Positions 11,245 to 22,779 of a stretch of 64,000 nt of DNA are shown here, piece after piece (the first letter of the stretch is position 1; the number at the start of each line of letters is the position of its first letter). Made by a program: the position numbers and the translations under genes. Under the pieces are notes generated by a model. That model saw nothing but the letters and a program-made list of their open reading frames with translations. It was not told where the DNA came from and ran no database searches. The stretch is from NCBI RefSeq assembly GCF_024586455.1, contig NC_065920.1, forward strand, positions 11,432,144 to 11,496,143, in the 5' to 3' direction. This stretch comes from Bactrocera neohumeralis (Eukaryota; Arthropoda; Insecta; Diptera; Tephritidae).

Positions 11245-12369
11245 ATATATCGGAACTTTTTCATAATTTCTTTTAAAATTATTTCGCTGGTCTTTATGAT
11301 CAACGAAATTTTTCAAGCGATTTTATAATAACAGTTGTTTAAATCTATTTTTTTGATAAGGCGCTGCTAACTTTTTAACGCCACTGTATAAGTTTGTCTG
11401 TATTACATGTGTATTGATGAATGTTAACACATGTACTTGGCACAAGAAATAATTCATCTACATACACACTCGTGTATCCATTAATTTGCATATTTCTTTG
11501 AATATTTGTAGATGTATGAGTGTAGTATATGTGAGAATCCAATAAAAAATTTTAACGCACAATCGTATAATTGGTATTGAGAGCATAAGAAACCTATTGA
11601 GTTGAATTATTGAATTATTTCCTCAGGCTAATTGATTCTTTTGACGTAATTTAATTACAAAACAGAAAAAAATCTTGTAAAAGGCTTAAATAAAATAGCT
11701 TTATAAGAAAGAATTTTTTGCTGACACGCAACTTGTATTTTATGTGAATTTCCTTCAAACGTACATTTGTACATTCGTGTTGGCCATAAAGGTGGTTGTG
11801 AATATAAAAATATTTTAAAAATAAATTTCTAATTTTGTCGTTAAATGACATACAGATTTAATTAAACCAATGATATTACTTTTTTGTTGACGCTAATGAA
11901 ATCGCAGATTATTTTTCTTGTCAACTAAAAAGATGTTGGAATTATTTCGAGAATATTTTACAAATTAATGGAGCTTACGACATTTTGTATTTATATTAAT
12001 TTAGAGTCAGTGAAGGTGTCAATTATTTCTGAACGATTTGTGTTTATAAGCAGTTTCTTACTAAGAAGGCTAAAAAGTAAATATGAAGTTCCGCCTTTTC
12101 AGTCTGTATTACCATTGAAGTTCGCTGGAATCGATTGCTTGCGTTGAACCGAACCTAAAGCGTTAAATGATGCCACATTTATCTGGCAAAGTAGTATAGT
12201 CCATATTTTGGATGGTGTATGATTCTTTATTCTCCCATTCATCATTGAGATGCTTTTTTTATTCCCTCTTTACCATAAAGTATTAATTAGTGTTATTGGG
12301 TCAATTCAGGGGTATAGTCATCAAAAAGGCGGCTCTATTGCAAATAGTAAGAAATCTGTTTCATAAAGA
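11245..12369. other. No gene recognised
   Basis: AT-rich, low-complexity sequence with no ORF carrying a recognisable domain and no strong splice pair. Confidence 0.5.
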
Positions 12370-13660
12370 CATTAAAAAATTCAGTAAATCGTAATTGGAT
12401 AATTTAACTATCGAATTAGTATTGTCCAATTAGTATTGAGTTATCATTAAATAAATCCAAATATTTACCTAATTTTATAATGGAAATAAAAATAATTGGC
12501 CATTTAACGCTTAATCGACCTCAATTTACTTTATAATGCTGCAATTTATCCCCTTAATTGTCCTCAATTCACCGTAAAATGGGGTGGTAATCTAACTTTA
12601 CGGTTGTTACTCACAAATATTTTTCTGATTGTGTAATTTAAACTGCTAAATGTCCTCAATTTATATTATAATTAAGTACCCAATTAGTATTGAGTTGATA
12701 GTAATTAGAAAAATAGTTCGCAATTTAATGCCCAATCGTCCTCAATTTAATTGGAGTAATTAGCACTGAGTTGTCATTAAAATAAATTCAAATATTTTTC
12801 CTAGTTGAACAAATTAGTGTCATAATGGTTTTTAATTTACCATATAATGTTTAAATAGCTAACTGCCCTATTAGTACTGAGTTGTCATTAAATAAATTTA
12901 AATATTTTTAATTGAGCAATTTAACTCCCGAATGTTTCTCAATTTGCAATATAATATCGTAATTATCCAACTGTACAGTTGTACTGACAAATAGTTTTCT
13001 AATTGAGTAATTTAAACCCCTAAATTTCCTCAATTTGTATTATAATTAAGTAATTAGCTAAAAGCCCAATTAGTACTGAGGTTGTCAAATAATTTTGTAA
13101 GTGAATAATTTAACCTCCTAATTATCCTTCAAATGGAGTATTTAGCCATCTGTCCAGTTATGATTGAGTTGTCATGAAAATAAATTGACACATTTTACTA
13201 CTTGAGCAATTTAGCGCCCTCATGTTTCTCAATTTACAATATAATGGCGTAATTAGCTCACTGACCAATTAGTGCTGTCGATTTTGTACGAATTGTCTTT
13301 AAATAAATTCAAACAATTTCCTAATTAAGCAATTTAGTCTACTAATGGTGCTCCATTAACCATACAATGAAGTATTTACTGTCCAATTAGTATTGAGTTA
13401 TTAAAATAAATTCAAATATTTTTCTTAATTGAGCAATTTAGTGTACTAATGTTACTCAATTAACCATATAATGAAGTATTTAGCTAACTGTTCAATTTGT
13501 AGTAAATATTGTCATTAAAATAAACTCAAATATTTATTTTCATTGCGTGATTTAAACCGCTAATTGTTTTAAATTTATCACATTATGGAATAATTAGCTA
13601 ACTGCGCAATTAATAGTTAGTTGTCATTAAAATAAATATAAAAATCTTCATCAAATCAAA
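12370..13660. repeat. Diverged tandem array, unit about 110 bp (ATTAGTATTGAGTTGTCATT type)
   Basis: At least ten diverged units share ATTAGTACTGAGTTGTCATT, AAAATAAATTCAAATATTTT, a TAATTGAGCAATTTAAC segment and CTCAATTTACCATATAATG. The GAGTTGTCATT phrase lies near 12433, 12682, 12766, 12878, 13075, 13160, 13393 and 13617. The spacing is about 110 bases or multiples of it. The array is AT-rich, non-coding and old. Its sequence is unrelated to the arrays at 8.0 and 29.3 kb despite the similar unit length. Confidence 0.8.
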
Positions 13661-15424
13661 AAGCTTTGATAAATCATACTAAAAAATGTGAGCCAGCTTA
13701 ATTGCCTCAGTTAATTGACCGGTTTGAATATGGTATAATGCTTCCCTCATACTGATTATATTGTAAAAGTTCTCGAAGAATCGCTGCAGCTTTAGCTAAT
13801 CCTAGACTCTTCCATCAAAAGTAGTCATGATAGAATATTATGGAATATATAGTAGTTAGTCTTCTGAGAATAAATATTAATACTTATAAAAATATTGCTG
13901 ACGCGCTGAAGGTTTCTAAGATTTGCATATCTCGGGAGGGTTATATAACGTTAATTAATTTATCTTTATTATACATAAAAGAGCAACACACTTGCCGACT
14001 CACTGCATGGCTCAAATGCAATACTGACAACCAACCTGCACCAAGAGACTGCCATCACAGCCAATATATCGATCTAACAACTTAATTGAGTAGATAATTT
14101 GTGCCGTTAAAGCAATGCAAAAGCCTAGAAGCCAAGCGTACATGGCATGACAGGCTGTGTAAGGTATGCAGGCAGCCAATCAGCGTGTAAAGTTAATGCA
14201 AGTCAACCAAAATATCAGTTGAAGTCATAGTAATTGGAGCTGCAACTGATTGACTGAATCCTAAACTATGCTGCTGCTGTTGCCGTATGAAATTTCTGCT
14301 AGCTGGCGAACGGTATTGCATTACCGGCAATAATTAGCACAACTTGTAGTCATTATGTTTGTGCTTGTGTACTGTTAACTGTGAGTGCATTTTCTTGATG
14401 TACTTTGTAGTGCTCTCCTAGGCATATTATATTTTTTAATATAATATTACATAACAGCAATGCCTAAGGTTTGTAATCTGGTCTCAGTGAAATAGAAATG
14501 TTAATGATTTAATTATTTAGTGCAAAGCTTTCAACTATTCATCATCTTTTTATGTAGTCAAAAGAAAAGAGAAGACAATTATAGACAATACAATTGTAGT
14601 GTGGGGATTTTTATATGATAAAAGCTGCGGTTGTGAAGTCCTGTTGTACCAAATATCTGCAGGAATCATAGAACAGATTATAGAATGTATTTTGAGGGCA
14701 TTTTTCTTAATAAAAACGAAAACTTAGCGCGAATAGTTTCATTCGTTCTTTGTATAAGGATTCTATTTAGCCGGAAGTGACCTGAATTTATAACCAGCAA
14801 GTAACCATAAACTCCGCAGCTATCCTCAATATCTAATAATTCCAGCAATGCTTTCTTCCTTTGCAATTAACAGAATAGAAACCTTAATACCCAAAAAACG
14901 GCGGACATCGCGCCGGAAATCGTCGTGTGAGAGACAGCAGCTGAATACCGAGTTCATGAAGGCAACGAGGTGTTTGCAAATACAGCGAGTAGTGGGGGTA
15001 ACAAAATTGATGCTTGCGAACGAAATGGAAACAAAAGTCAACGCCAAAATACTTCCTCATCCCGTCGTTCCTCTTATTCTTCACCAAAAAACGCTTCAGA
15101 GAAAGCGCCATGAGCGGATTGAGAGCAAAAACGATTTCGCTTGAGGCTCTTACGCTCAACAAGTATTGCTTTAAAAGCATCATTGTTCGAAGCGGCGGGC
15201 GCATTATTGCTGTTAAATCATTTTACTTGCCTTGCTTTTGAGATTTTCGTTTCTGTGCGAGTTTTTTTGTAGAAACATTTAAGTCTTTGTTCGTCAGATT
15301 TCCAACGTTGGGAGGAAAATAGAAACTAGAATTTGTGTTCGCGGCACACAACACAAAATGGAATGCCGAATATTTGAAAAGTTGCTTTGAGAACTTGAGG
15401 TAATTGAAAGAAAGCTTTTAGTAT
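13661..15424. other. Unannotated region with a GC-richer block at 14848-15210
   Basis: Most of this is ordinary intergenic-type DNA. A GC-richer stretch at 14848-15210 is open in several frames on both strands. On the minus strand one frame reads AFMNSVFSCCLSHDDFRRDV followed by RRFLG, faintly like the end of a seven-transmembrane receptor. It lacks an NPxxY motif and a start codon, and a stop sits just upstream. I do not call a gene. Confidence 0.4.
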
Positions 15425-15482
15425 AGTATGTACTCGTATATACGAAATCAATCGGTTAACAATAAAATGCTATTCCTATAAT
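15425..15482 (+). repeat. Direct repeat flanking a mariner, left copy
   Basis: The sequence TATGTACTCGTATATACGAA, followed by ATCAATCGGTTAACAATAAA and ATGCTATTCCTATA, lies immediately left of the mariner at 15484. A diverged copy (ATCAATCGGTCAATAATAAA and AAGCTACTTCTATGCTAT) lies at 16808-16864, right of the same element. It is too long to be a mariner target duplication, which is only TA. Confidence 0.7.
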
Positions 15483-15483
15483 A

Positions 15484-16762
15484 TTTGGTAGTCGAAAAAG
15501 TCTTTTCGTATTTCTAATCAAACTTCAACTTATTTTTTTATATTTATAATGAACTTTAATGAACCACTTGTACCATTTGGTCCCACATTTTGCCATTTTC
15601 CGCTAGAGACATTATTCCATCAGCGTAAAACTTTTCTGGTTTCTCGGCGAAAACCTGCGACAAGTAATTTTCACAGGCTTCGCCTGAAGCCAACTTTATT
15701 TAAATAAGGGAGCTCTGCATTGACTTAAACAAATGGTAGTCCGATTGTGCAAGAGTCAGGGCTGTATGGTGAATGCATCAAAACTTTCCAGCCAAGTTCT
15801 CCCAGCTTTCGCCGAGTCATTAAAGATGTGGATGGTCTAGCGTTGTCCATGGATGGAAGACGAAGCCCTTTCTGTTAATTAGTTCTGGCCGTTTTTTCGA
15901 TTGCTTGTTTCAATCTCATCAGTTGTTGACAGTAAAATGTAAAATCAATCGTTCGACCAGGCTGGAGCAGCTCATAGTGGATGATTCCTTTCCAATCCCA
16001 CCAAACGCTCAGCGTAACCTTTCGAGGCGCCACTCCTGGCTATGCGACCATTTGTTGAGCTTCACACGCTTGGACCATGATCTTTTTCGCACATTATTGT
16101 CGTATTTGATCCATTTTTTGTCTTCTGTTACCATTCGCTCTAGAAATGGTTCGATTTTTTTTCGTTTCAGTAAAGAATCGCAGATGTTAATTCGGTCCAT
16201 GCAATTTTTTACAGACAATTCATGGGGTACCCAAGCATCGAGCTTCTGTTTGTAGTTAGCCTTTTTTGAATGGTTGAAACCCGTTTTTTGATGAATGTTA
16301 AGTTTCTTAGTGATGTCATGGCTGCTTATGTGACGGTTCTGGTCAATCTTTTCGATAACTTCATCGACTTTTTTAACGATGGGTCGACCAGAGCGAGGTA
16401 CATCCTTCACATCGATATTTCCAGAACGGAAGCGCGCGAATCATTGTTGTGCTACACGAACTGATACACGAACATACATCGTCTCCGGAAACTTCACAAA
16501 TTTCATTGAAGGCTTGCGTGGCATTCTTCCCTTTTTTATGCAAAAATTTCAAAATATAGCGAATTTCTTCATTATTTTCACTCATTTTTGAACAGCTGTA
16601 ACTTTTTTTCAACTTCCCCGAATTTATTTTTTTTTGTTTAAACGAAACTTAAAAGCTTTCCAACACTCTATGGTATGACACAATGCAATTAGTAGCACTG
16701 GAGATATACGACTGCAATTACATCTATTGACGAAATACGAAGATACTTTTTCGACTATCCAA
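15484..16762 (-). pseudogene. Near full-length but broken mariner (TTGGGTAGTCG family, copy 2)
   Basis: A ~1.28-kb DNA transposon with recognisable inverted ends: TTGGTAGTCGAAAAAGTC on the left and GATACTTTTTCGACTATCCAA on the right, next to TA. The transposase runs on the minus strand. The N-terminal part is at 16373-16612 (KKSYSCSKMSENNEEIRYIL, then KGKNATQAFNEIC). The second helix-turn-helix and linker are at 16009-16410 (PRSGRP, RHISSHDITKKLNIH, then WVPHELSVKN). The first catalytic aspartate is kept in MVTEDKKWIKYDNNVRKRSW. The frame is then lost and the downstream catalytic region to about 15560 is readable only with several frameshifts. Mariner transposases are usually ~340-350 residues, so the length is right but the gene is dead. 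Confidence 0.85.
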
Positions 16763-16807
16763 TATTTGGACCGACCTTACTGAAATCCTAATTTATTTAT
16801 GGAGGCT

Positions 16808-16864
16808 AAGTATATACTTGTATATATTAAATCAATCGGTCAATAATAAAAAGCTACTTCTATG
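16808..16864 (+). repeat. Direct repeat flanking a mariner, right copy
   Basis: Diverged second copy of the sequence at 15425-15482, sharing ATCAATCGGT-AA-AATAAAA and GCTA-TTC-TAT. The two copies are 1.38 kb apart and bracket the mariner. Confidence 0.65.
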
Positions 16865-17519
16865 CTATATTGGCAGAATTATAATCTGCTAAATCCACGT
16901 TTGCATTGCTTAACTCCGGGCTACGCTATTTCCTATTTGCATATTTCTCTATTTAAACGAAACACAATATTTGCCTTCATGTGTACATATGTGTGCGTAG
17001 AATTGCTCATCTGCGTACGATTATTTACTCTTTGTGGCGTCAAATTTCAAACAGTTAACAAAGCTGGCTTAGATAAGCAAATGTTGTCTTTTGTTTCTTA
17101 TTGACCGACATTCGTCAGTTGCCAGTCGCCTGTTTACTGTCGATGCTCAATACTTGCAATCACGGCTATCTGCATTAAAATAAGCAACAAGCAACTAGCT
17201 TTTTGTTATATAACGTTTATTGCTTAATATTGTATGCTGGGCCATAAACGAGTGCATGCCGACATATGCCGAAGATCACTGAAAGCCTTGGCCGCAAATT
17301 AGTAAGTGACTAAATTAAGCATAGACTTGTGGCAGTTGAGGTTTGCTGGCTGGCGGACAAGTACTGTTGCTGTTGCAACGGCAATTAACGCGCAATTGTA
17401 GTGCTACTTGACTATAATGAGCATGAAATTAACCAATATATCTGATAATTAGCAACTGGTTTAATCTGCTTACATAGATATAAGTGCTTAATGCAAACAG
17501 TGTATCGGAAAGTTCCTTT
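16865..17519. other. No gene recognised
   Basis: Ordinary mixed sequence with CATATGTGTGCGTAG-type microsatellite traces. No domain-bearing ORF. Confidence 0.5.
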
Positions 17520-18060
17520 AGGGCCCAAAAATTCTATTTTGTGCTTTTCGGTAAATTTCAAGAACCATAAATCTTTCGCAGAATTTTTCTCTCGAAAACT
17601 CGTAACGTCCACTCAACAGATGTTGTCATCGTCCATGCGGTTTGTTCGTCGAGAGAGTCCTCCATTTTTAATGGCCTACTCAGTCCGAAGTAGCACCTGT
17701 TGGCAAAAGTTTTTTTTATCTACGACTTCGAAGTTATGACTGTCAACAGTAACCCGGGTGCCAAGTCGCAATAGCGACGACTGTTTGTTTGTTGACAGGA
17801 AATATCCCGTCGTCACATTCTGCAGAAAGCAGAATTAACGGCGCGGTTGTTGAGGTCAATGATATCAATATCATCGTCGTACGCCAGCAGCTGTACACTC
17901 TTATAGAAGATTGTACCTTTCTTCATCCTGTCGAAGCTTTTGATAATGCCCAATCTCGCAACACGATGTTGACTGATTTTTTTTTTTGGCAGAATTTGAT
18001 GAAGTCGACGTGAACGATCTATATTTCCGACAAGAATGTGCGCCGCCTTATGTTTCACGT
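17520..18060 (-). pseudogene. Non-LTR retrotransposon RT fragment
   Basis: Minus-strand reading gives KGTIFYKSVQLLAYDDDIDI, followed by IDLNNRAVNSAF. This is the palm active-site region of a LINE-type RT; the usual YADD is YDDD here, so the alanine is changed. Further on, in shifted frames, come VNKQTVVA-ATW and then RCYFGL-like residues. SFREKNSAKDL corresponds to the conserved VFERKILRKI motif after the RT domain. The family is the same as at 2086-2440 and 25936-26110, since TIFYKSVQLLAY is shared. The endonuclease and the WLGH C-terminal region are missing from this copy. There are multiple stops and frameshifts, so it is inactive. Confidence 0.8.
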
Positions 18061-18304
18061 CTAAATATTAACACAATGCGTACAAAGTTTGGCGACTCGT
18101 TAATTTCGCCCAGACAAATATGCAGTATGTGAAAATATTTTTTTTTTTATAGACCGGATCATATTTGATCAGATATGCTTGCGGCACTGCATTAATCGTC
18201 GGGATTCTTTATATTCTCTATAAAAGGATTAGACAAGTAGTTACCAAAATGTCTGATTTTTTCAATAATGTTAACAACATTGAAGTACTTTAGTGTTGAT
18301 TTGT

Positions 18305-18379
18305 TTAGTCGAAGAGACCGAAACCCATTTCGTCGTCTTCCTCGGACTGCGACTCCTCCTTTTTGGCATTGTTTTCTTT
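18305..18379 (-). pseudogene. C-terminal tail of an acidic ribosomal stalk protein (P0/P1/P2 type)
   Basis: The minus strand reads NNAKKEESQSEEDDEMGFGL followed by FD and a TAA at 18305-18307. The universal C-terminus of the eukaryotic stalk proteins P0, P1 and P2 is acidic residues followed by DDDMGFGLFD. That tail is what translation factors contact. Here one aspartate is glutamate (DDEMGFGLFD). Only about 22-25 residues match. Upstream (18380-18420) there is no clear stalk-protein sequence, no obvious acceptor AG with a polypyrimidine tract, and no poly(A) tract on the 3' side. It is either a 3' terminal fragment of a retrocopy or a small last exon. A fragment is more likely. Which of P0, P1 or P2 it came from cannot be told. 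Confidence 0.65.
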
Positions 18380-20437
18380 CAATATTTGTTGTATGAGCAC
18401 TCTCAAGCGTTTTAAAACAACGAATTAATTGATTTTTACATTACAAACAATTAGGATAATACATACATACATACATATGTATATAATTTTTCATTTTCAT
18501 TCATATGCATATAACTGTCTGTTTATGGGAATGCTTGTGGCATAATAAACTCGTGTCAGTAATGTGAATTTAATATATGAGTAAGCAATTTAAAGCAAAT
18601 TAATTATTACTGATTGCCAGCTATATGTACATATGTATGTAACATACATATACCCGCACACACACATACGCCTTAATTACCAATACAACTGTCGACTAGC
18701 CAACAACAGCTGGCGGCCACACTATTACGCATTCTCGGCTCGGCTTGCTTCACCAGCCGTGTCTGGCAGTTTGATTAATGCGTAGGCGGTATGACATGAC
18801 GTATGAGTAATTTTACAATTTTAATACCAGCAATTAAGTGTTGACCATACATACCATAAGCATGCATGCAAAGTATGTTGGTTGCTAACTCGTATGTGTG
18901 TACATATATATGTGTAGTTTTTGTTGTTGTACGCCGTATGTAAATATTGTTGTATTAAGCACACTTTAATTGAGTATATTTGCTAAGTTGGCAGAACAGC
19001 ACTGCACGCCACGATACACCGTACACTCCTCCTTGCATTGTGGCGCTCACAGCAGCACTCTCGCCACCAATATATGCAACATTACAAACCGCTACTGTGT
19101 AGCCGCAGCATTTACATACTATAGATTTACCGCCAGCTTGTTGCCTGCAACAAAACTAACCGACATTTTTTGCCACACTCGCACTCGTTGTGCCTGTGTG
19201 TGTGGGTGCGTATGTGTGCAGCCGTTTTTCATTTTCTTTTTACGCTTCGTTGTCGATGCTCGCCAGCTTCACGAGATTACGCCGCAAATGTAATTATTGT
19301 AAATGCATTGAGTGACTGATGTGCAGTGACTGATTGCCGCAATGATTGTACCCACACAAGCACCTACACACAGACACATAGCCATATAGACACTTCAGCT
19401 GTTGATTGACAGCACTTTCATTCTTATATCTACCTATGTATGTATGGGTGCGAGTGAAGCCGTAAGTGCGTGTGTGTAAATATATTTAATTTTCTGTTTG
19501 GTTTTGTGATTTTTAAAAGCGTTTTTTGTTTTAAAAGGACGATTATGCAAAAAAAGGAATTAAAAAGTGCGCACAAACAAACTTTGATTGATGCTTTTAT
19601 CTGCTGGCATGCAACAACTGTGGCAACAGCTGCTATTGCTGCTGCTGCCGTCAGATAATATAGTAATTGCTGTGCGTCTTCCTTTTTTATATCGATGCGA
19701 CAGGCAAGTGATTTGTTTGCGTACGGCTTATCGGTGCGTTGCGTGTATTTGGGGCCGGGTGTAGGTAGAAATATATGTGTATGTATGTATATATATGTAT
19801 GTATGTTAAAATATAGTTTAAATTACTTTATGGGTGCTTTATTGGTGCTTTGTTCTCAAACAAAATGTAGACCTTCAAGCTTTCAATCATCTGTTGTCAG
19901 TAGTTTGTCGAGCCAATTTGATAAAGCCACTTAAAGCCCCTCCTTAAATAAACAAATTGTGGTTGCCAGTACAATTTCGGTGTAATTTATTGATTTACGA
20001 AGTTTGTTGCGGGCTCTTTTGCTGTTTTTTCTTTTATACCGTTTACTTTTCGAAGTGTTTGGTACTAAAATATGGAAAAAGTACTGAAACTGAAACGAAA
20101 TTTTTATAAACTTATAAAATTTCAACAATTTCGAAGTCACTTTATTGCAAAAATTACGAAAATGAAATGGATACGACCTGAAATTGCTTTAAAAAATGTT
20201 TTAAAGTTGTGTTTCAGAAGGTCAATATGAGCCAAAATACTTCCTCCTAAATACCTATGCCAGAAGTGGTTTGAGTTTTTATTTCTCGATCGAATTTGGC
20301 CAGCGTCAAACAATAGCAAATACTCTAAGAATTACTAAACTATCAACATTCCTTATTTTTAAAATATTTAAAAATATTAATTCATATTATTGCATATACC
20401 AATTGTTATTTAAAAACTGTTTTCTTTGCTATTGCAG
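18380..20437. other. No gene recognised; microsatellites
   Basis: Holds TACATACATACATATGTATA at 18465-18485, CACACACATACGCC near 18657 and ATGTATATATATGTATGTA near 19780. Frames such as those at 18970-19293 carry no domain. Confidence 0.5.
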
Positions 20438-20475
20438 GTAAGCTAAAAATTCGATGTCAGAAGACAAGAAAATTA
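20438..20475 (+). other. Candidate 38-nt coding exon with start codon
   Basis: A polypyrimidine tract and AG (TTTTCTTTGCTATTGCAG, ending 20437) precede a short segment with an ATG at 20454. It encodes MSEDKKI plus one base (phase 1). A perfect donor, GTAAGT, follows at 20476-20481. If unspliced, the frame ends after two more codons. This is the expected shape of a first coding exon after a 5' UTR intron, but no downstream exon was found and the protein is not recognised. Chance pairings of splice signals in 64 kb are possible. Confidence 0.35.
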
Positions 20476-20569
20476 GTAAGTAAAAACACTGTTGTTGTTG
20501 TTGTTCATATACGATATGATATAAATTATAAGTATCGTTAGCGTATATGTAAAAAAACGTTAATTTAAC

Positions 20570-20940
20570 TATAATACCCTTAACAAATCAAAAAGTTTTC
20601 TATAGAAGCACTTGATTCCGATCGTTCAGTTTGTATGGCAGCTATATACTATATTGACCCGATCTCTACAATTTCTTCGGAGCTTGCCTGGTTGCCTTTG
20701 GCTATAACTCATGCAAAATTTCGTGAAGATATCTCGTCAAATGAGAAAGATTTCCATACAAACACTTGACTCCGATCCTTCAGTTTCAATGGCAGCTATA
20801 TGTTGTGGTTATCCAATGCCGCGGTTTTCAACAGACGAGCAGCTTTTTGGAGAAAAAAGAATGTGTGCGAAATTTCAGATCGATATCCCAAAAACAGGGA
20901 GTCTATAAGCAGGCAGACACGGCCAGACAGAACGTAAAAA
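20570..20940 (-). repeat. Dispersed repeat with ~155-bp internal unit, two units
   Basis: The phrase CTTGATTCCGATCGTTCAGT, followed by TTGTATGGCAGCTATAT, occurs at about 20610. It recurs near 20765 as CTTGACTCCGATCCTTCAGT. This is the reverse complement of the unit in the array at 30.8-31.5 kb, with the same spacing of about 155 bases. It ends near GGCAGACACGGCCAGACAG. It is non-coding. Confidence 0.7.
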
Positions 20941-21685
20941 TGAGTGGCTTATCGTAAATTGAACTAAAGGCGTGCCATCGCTATTTTTCATATGAAAATC
21001 CATACTCCATACAGTAACCACTGCTTCTAGGCACGACTTGAAAATGTACAAACACGACCAGGAACCACGCCTAGTTATTATGGAAGAATGTTTTGAAACT
21101 CATCACCTTATTTCATGCATCTTTCATCATTCATTTTGCCACAACTATCTTCAATATTTGATATGGTGTCGCCAAGAAATTCAACATAAATAATCTATCA
21201 ACTATGTATAGTATTTCAAAAATGGACGATATGAGCTTATCTTGCTTTATCTTCCAGGTATGTAATGTTCGAATCTTTACTCTAAAGAAAATTATTTTGC
21301 CAGTGGTCAATTTGAACTTCAATTAATAATAATGAACTTATAATAGTTGTATTTAACTTTTTAAACTTTGGAGAGTGCCGAATCGAACAAACAATTCGTT
21401 ACAATAGACAAGCATGACCAGATCGAGAGCGCAGAACGAGAGGTTCTGTAATTTTAGTGGTGCTCTTCTGAATTTTATTATGCTGGATAACTTTGCCATT
21501 CCTTTTATGGGTTGTGGTTAGAATATAAAATAAAATTTCGCGTGTTTGGAGAGTTTAATTTGCGATTTTTTTTTACTATGTTGATATACATGCCTCTGAA
21601 GTACAATAAAGTTCTCAGCTGTATTTATTGCTTACTTTTCGGTAGCAGCCGCTAGGGTTGGATGTGTTTTTATAAGCCTGGCAAT
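20941..21685. other. No gene recognised
   Basis: AT-rich sequence without a supportable feature. Confidence 0.45.
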
Positions 21686-21800
21686 TTTCGCTTGCTGAAA
21701 GAACTAAAGACTATCCCAAAAATCGAGTTTGATAAGTACTGCGATGATTGGAAGAAACGCTGCGATTAATGCATAATTATGAATGGTGAGAGGCCTCATA
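21686..21800 (+). pseudogene. Mariner transposase C-terminal scrap
   Basis: The plus strand encodes LLKELKTIPKIEFDKYCDDW followed by KKRCD and a stop. This matches the KELKxIPKxEFxKCFEDWKKRW segment near the C-terminus of mariner transposases (for example LRVLKDIPVIDFKNCL in the 27-kb copy). About 35 residues remain. The usual H of KRWHKC and the YFEGD ending are not preserved. It resembles the lineage of the 27.1-28.0-kb element rather than the TTGGGTAGTCG family. Confidence 0.6.
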
Positions 21801-22779
21801 GCAGGACATCTTCCATAACTAGGCAAATTCTGTCTGATATGCGGTCGCTCAACGGAAACGATAGTATAATTATCATATATTCACTCCTGTTTGATATTGG
21901 CTCGTATTTATTACTTCAATACAATGAGCTTCTCTCTGAGAATAACTTTTAGACACTCGTATATGTATATGTATATATGGGCAGCTCCCTTAGCCGGACA
22001 CTGGAAGGCTGGATGTCCGGTTATGAGCAATTTCAGTGTACAAAAAAATATTTTCAAAACACGAAATTCCTATCATTTTTTGAGAAGTAAAAATTCGAAC
22101 CTGTCAGAAAAGTGGACCTATTATAGAGCTGCCTTTCATTTTCGCTTTAAAACTCTTCTTCACTTATTTCGAAGTGAAGTGTAGTTTGTTTCCAGTTTTC
22201 TTATAAGCACTGAAAGCATAAAAGTACGCGAAATTTCATTCAAATAAATTGCGCATATTTTGACAATAAATATTTTTCAATCACCAATATTGCTTTCCAA
22301 TATTATGTATTCCAAAAATATTAAGAACAGCCCTCTTGTAGATGTATTCACGAAAGCATTAATGTAAAATAAAAATAAAATCAATGCAGCACGGCTGAGC
22401 TGATGCGATTGCGCTTATTTTTTTTATTAAAAATTTATTGAATCAAGCTGTGATGAAATCTTCTTTGCTACAAATATATTAAAAAGAGTTGAGCGCGCAA
22501 AATAATTTACCATAATACTATCAGCTCGCTGCCAAATATGACTTTTTTTGCTTCACTTAAATGGTTCCACACATTTATTAATTAAAATCGTAAAGAGCTT
22601 GCTTAATAACGGTATGCTTGTATGCATGTGCATGTGTAGGAGGTTAAAAATGCATTTATGCGTGCATGAATACCCTGTAGGAAATCGTGAACTGTTGAAA
22701 GAAATTTTGGTTTTGACTTTTTTTATTAGTTTAGTCGCAAGAGGAATATTGGGAAATCCAATATTGTCATTTATAAGCA
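21801..22779. other. No gene recognised
   Basis: AT-rich. A small CCGGACA/TGTCCGG hairpin (7-bp arms) is visible at about 21992-22020. Nothing else is supportable. Confidence 0.45.

Noticed and set aside
18150..18185. GACCGGATCATATTTGATCA resembling GTCCGGATGATATTTGATCA at 6024
   Set aside because: It may be a shared mariner-end or retrotransposon 3' word, but 20 bases of similarity without context are not enough to annotate.
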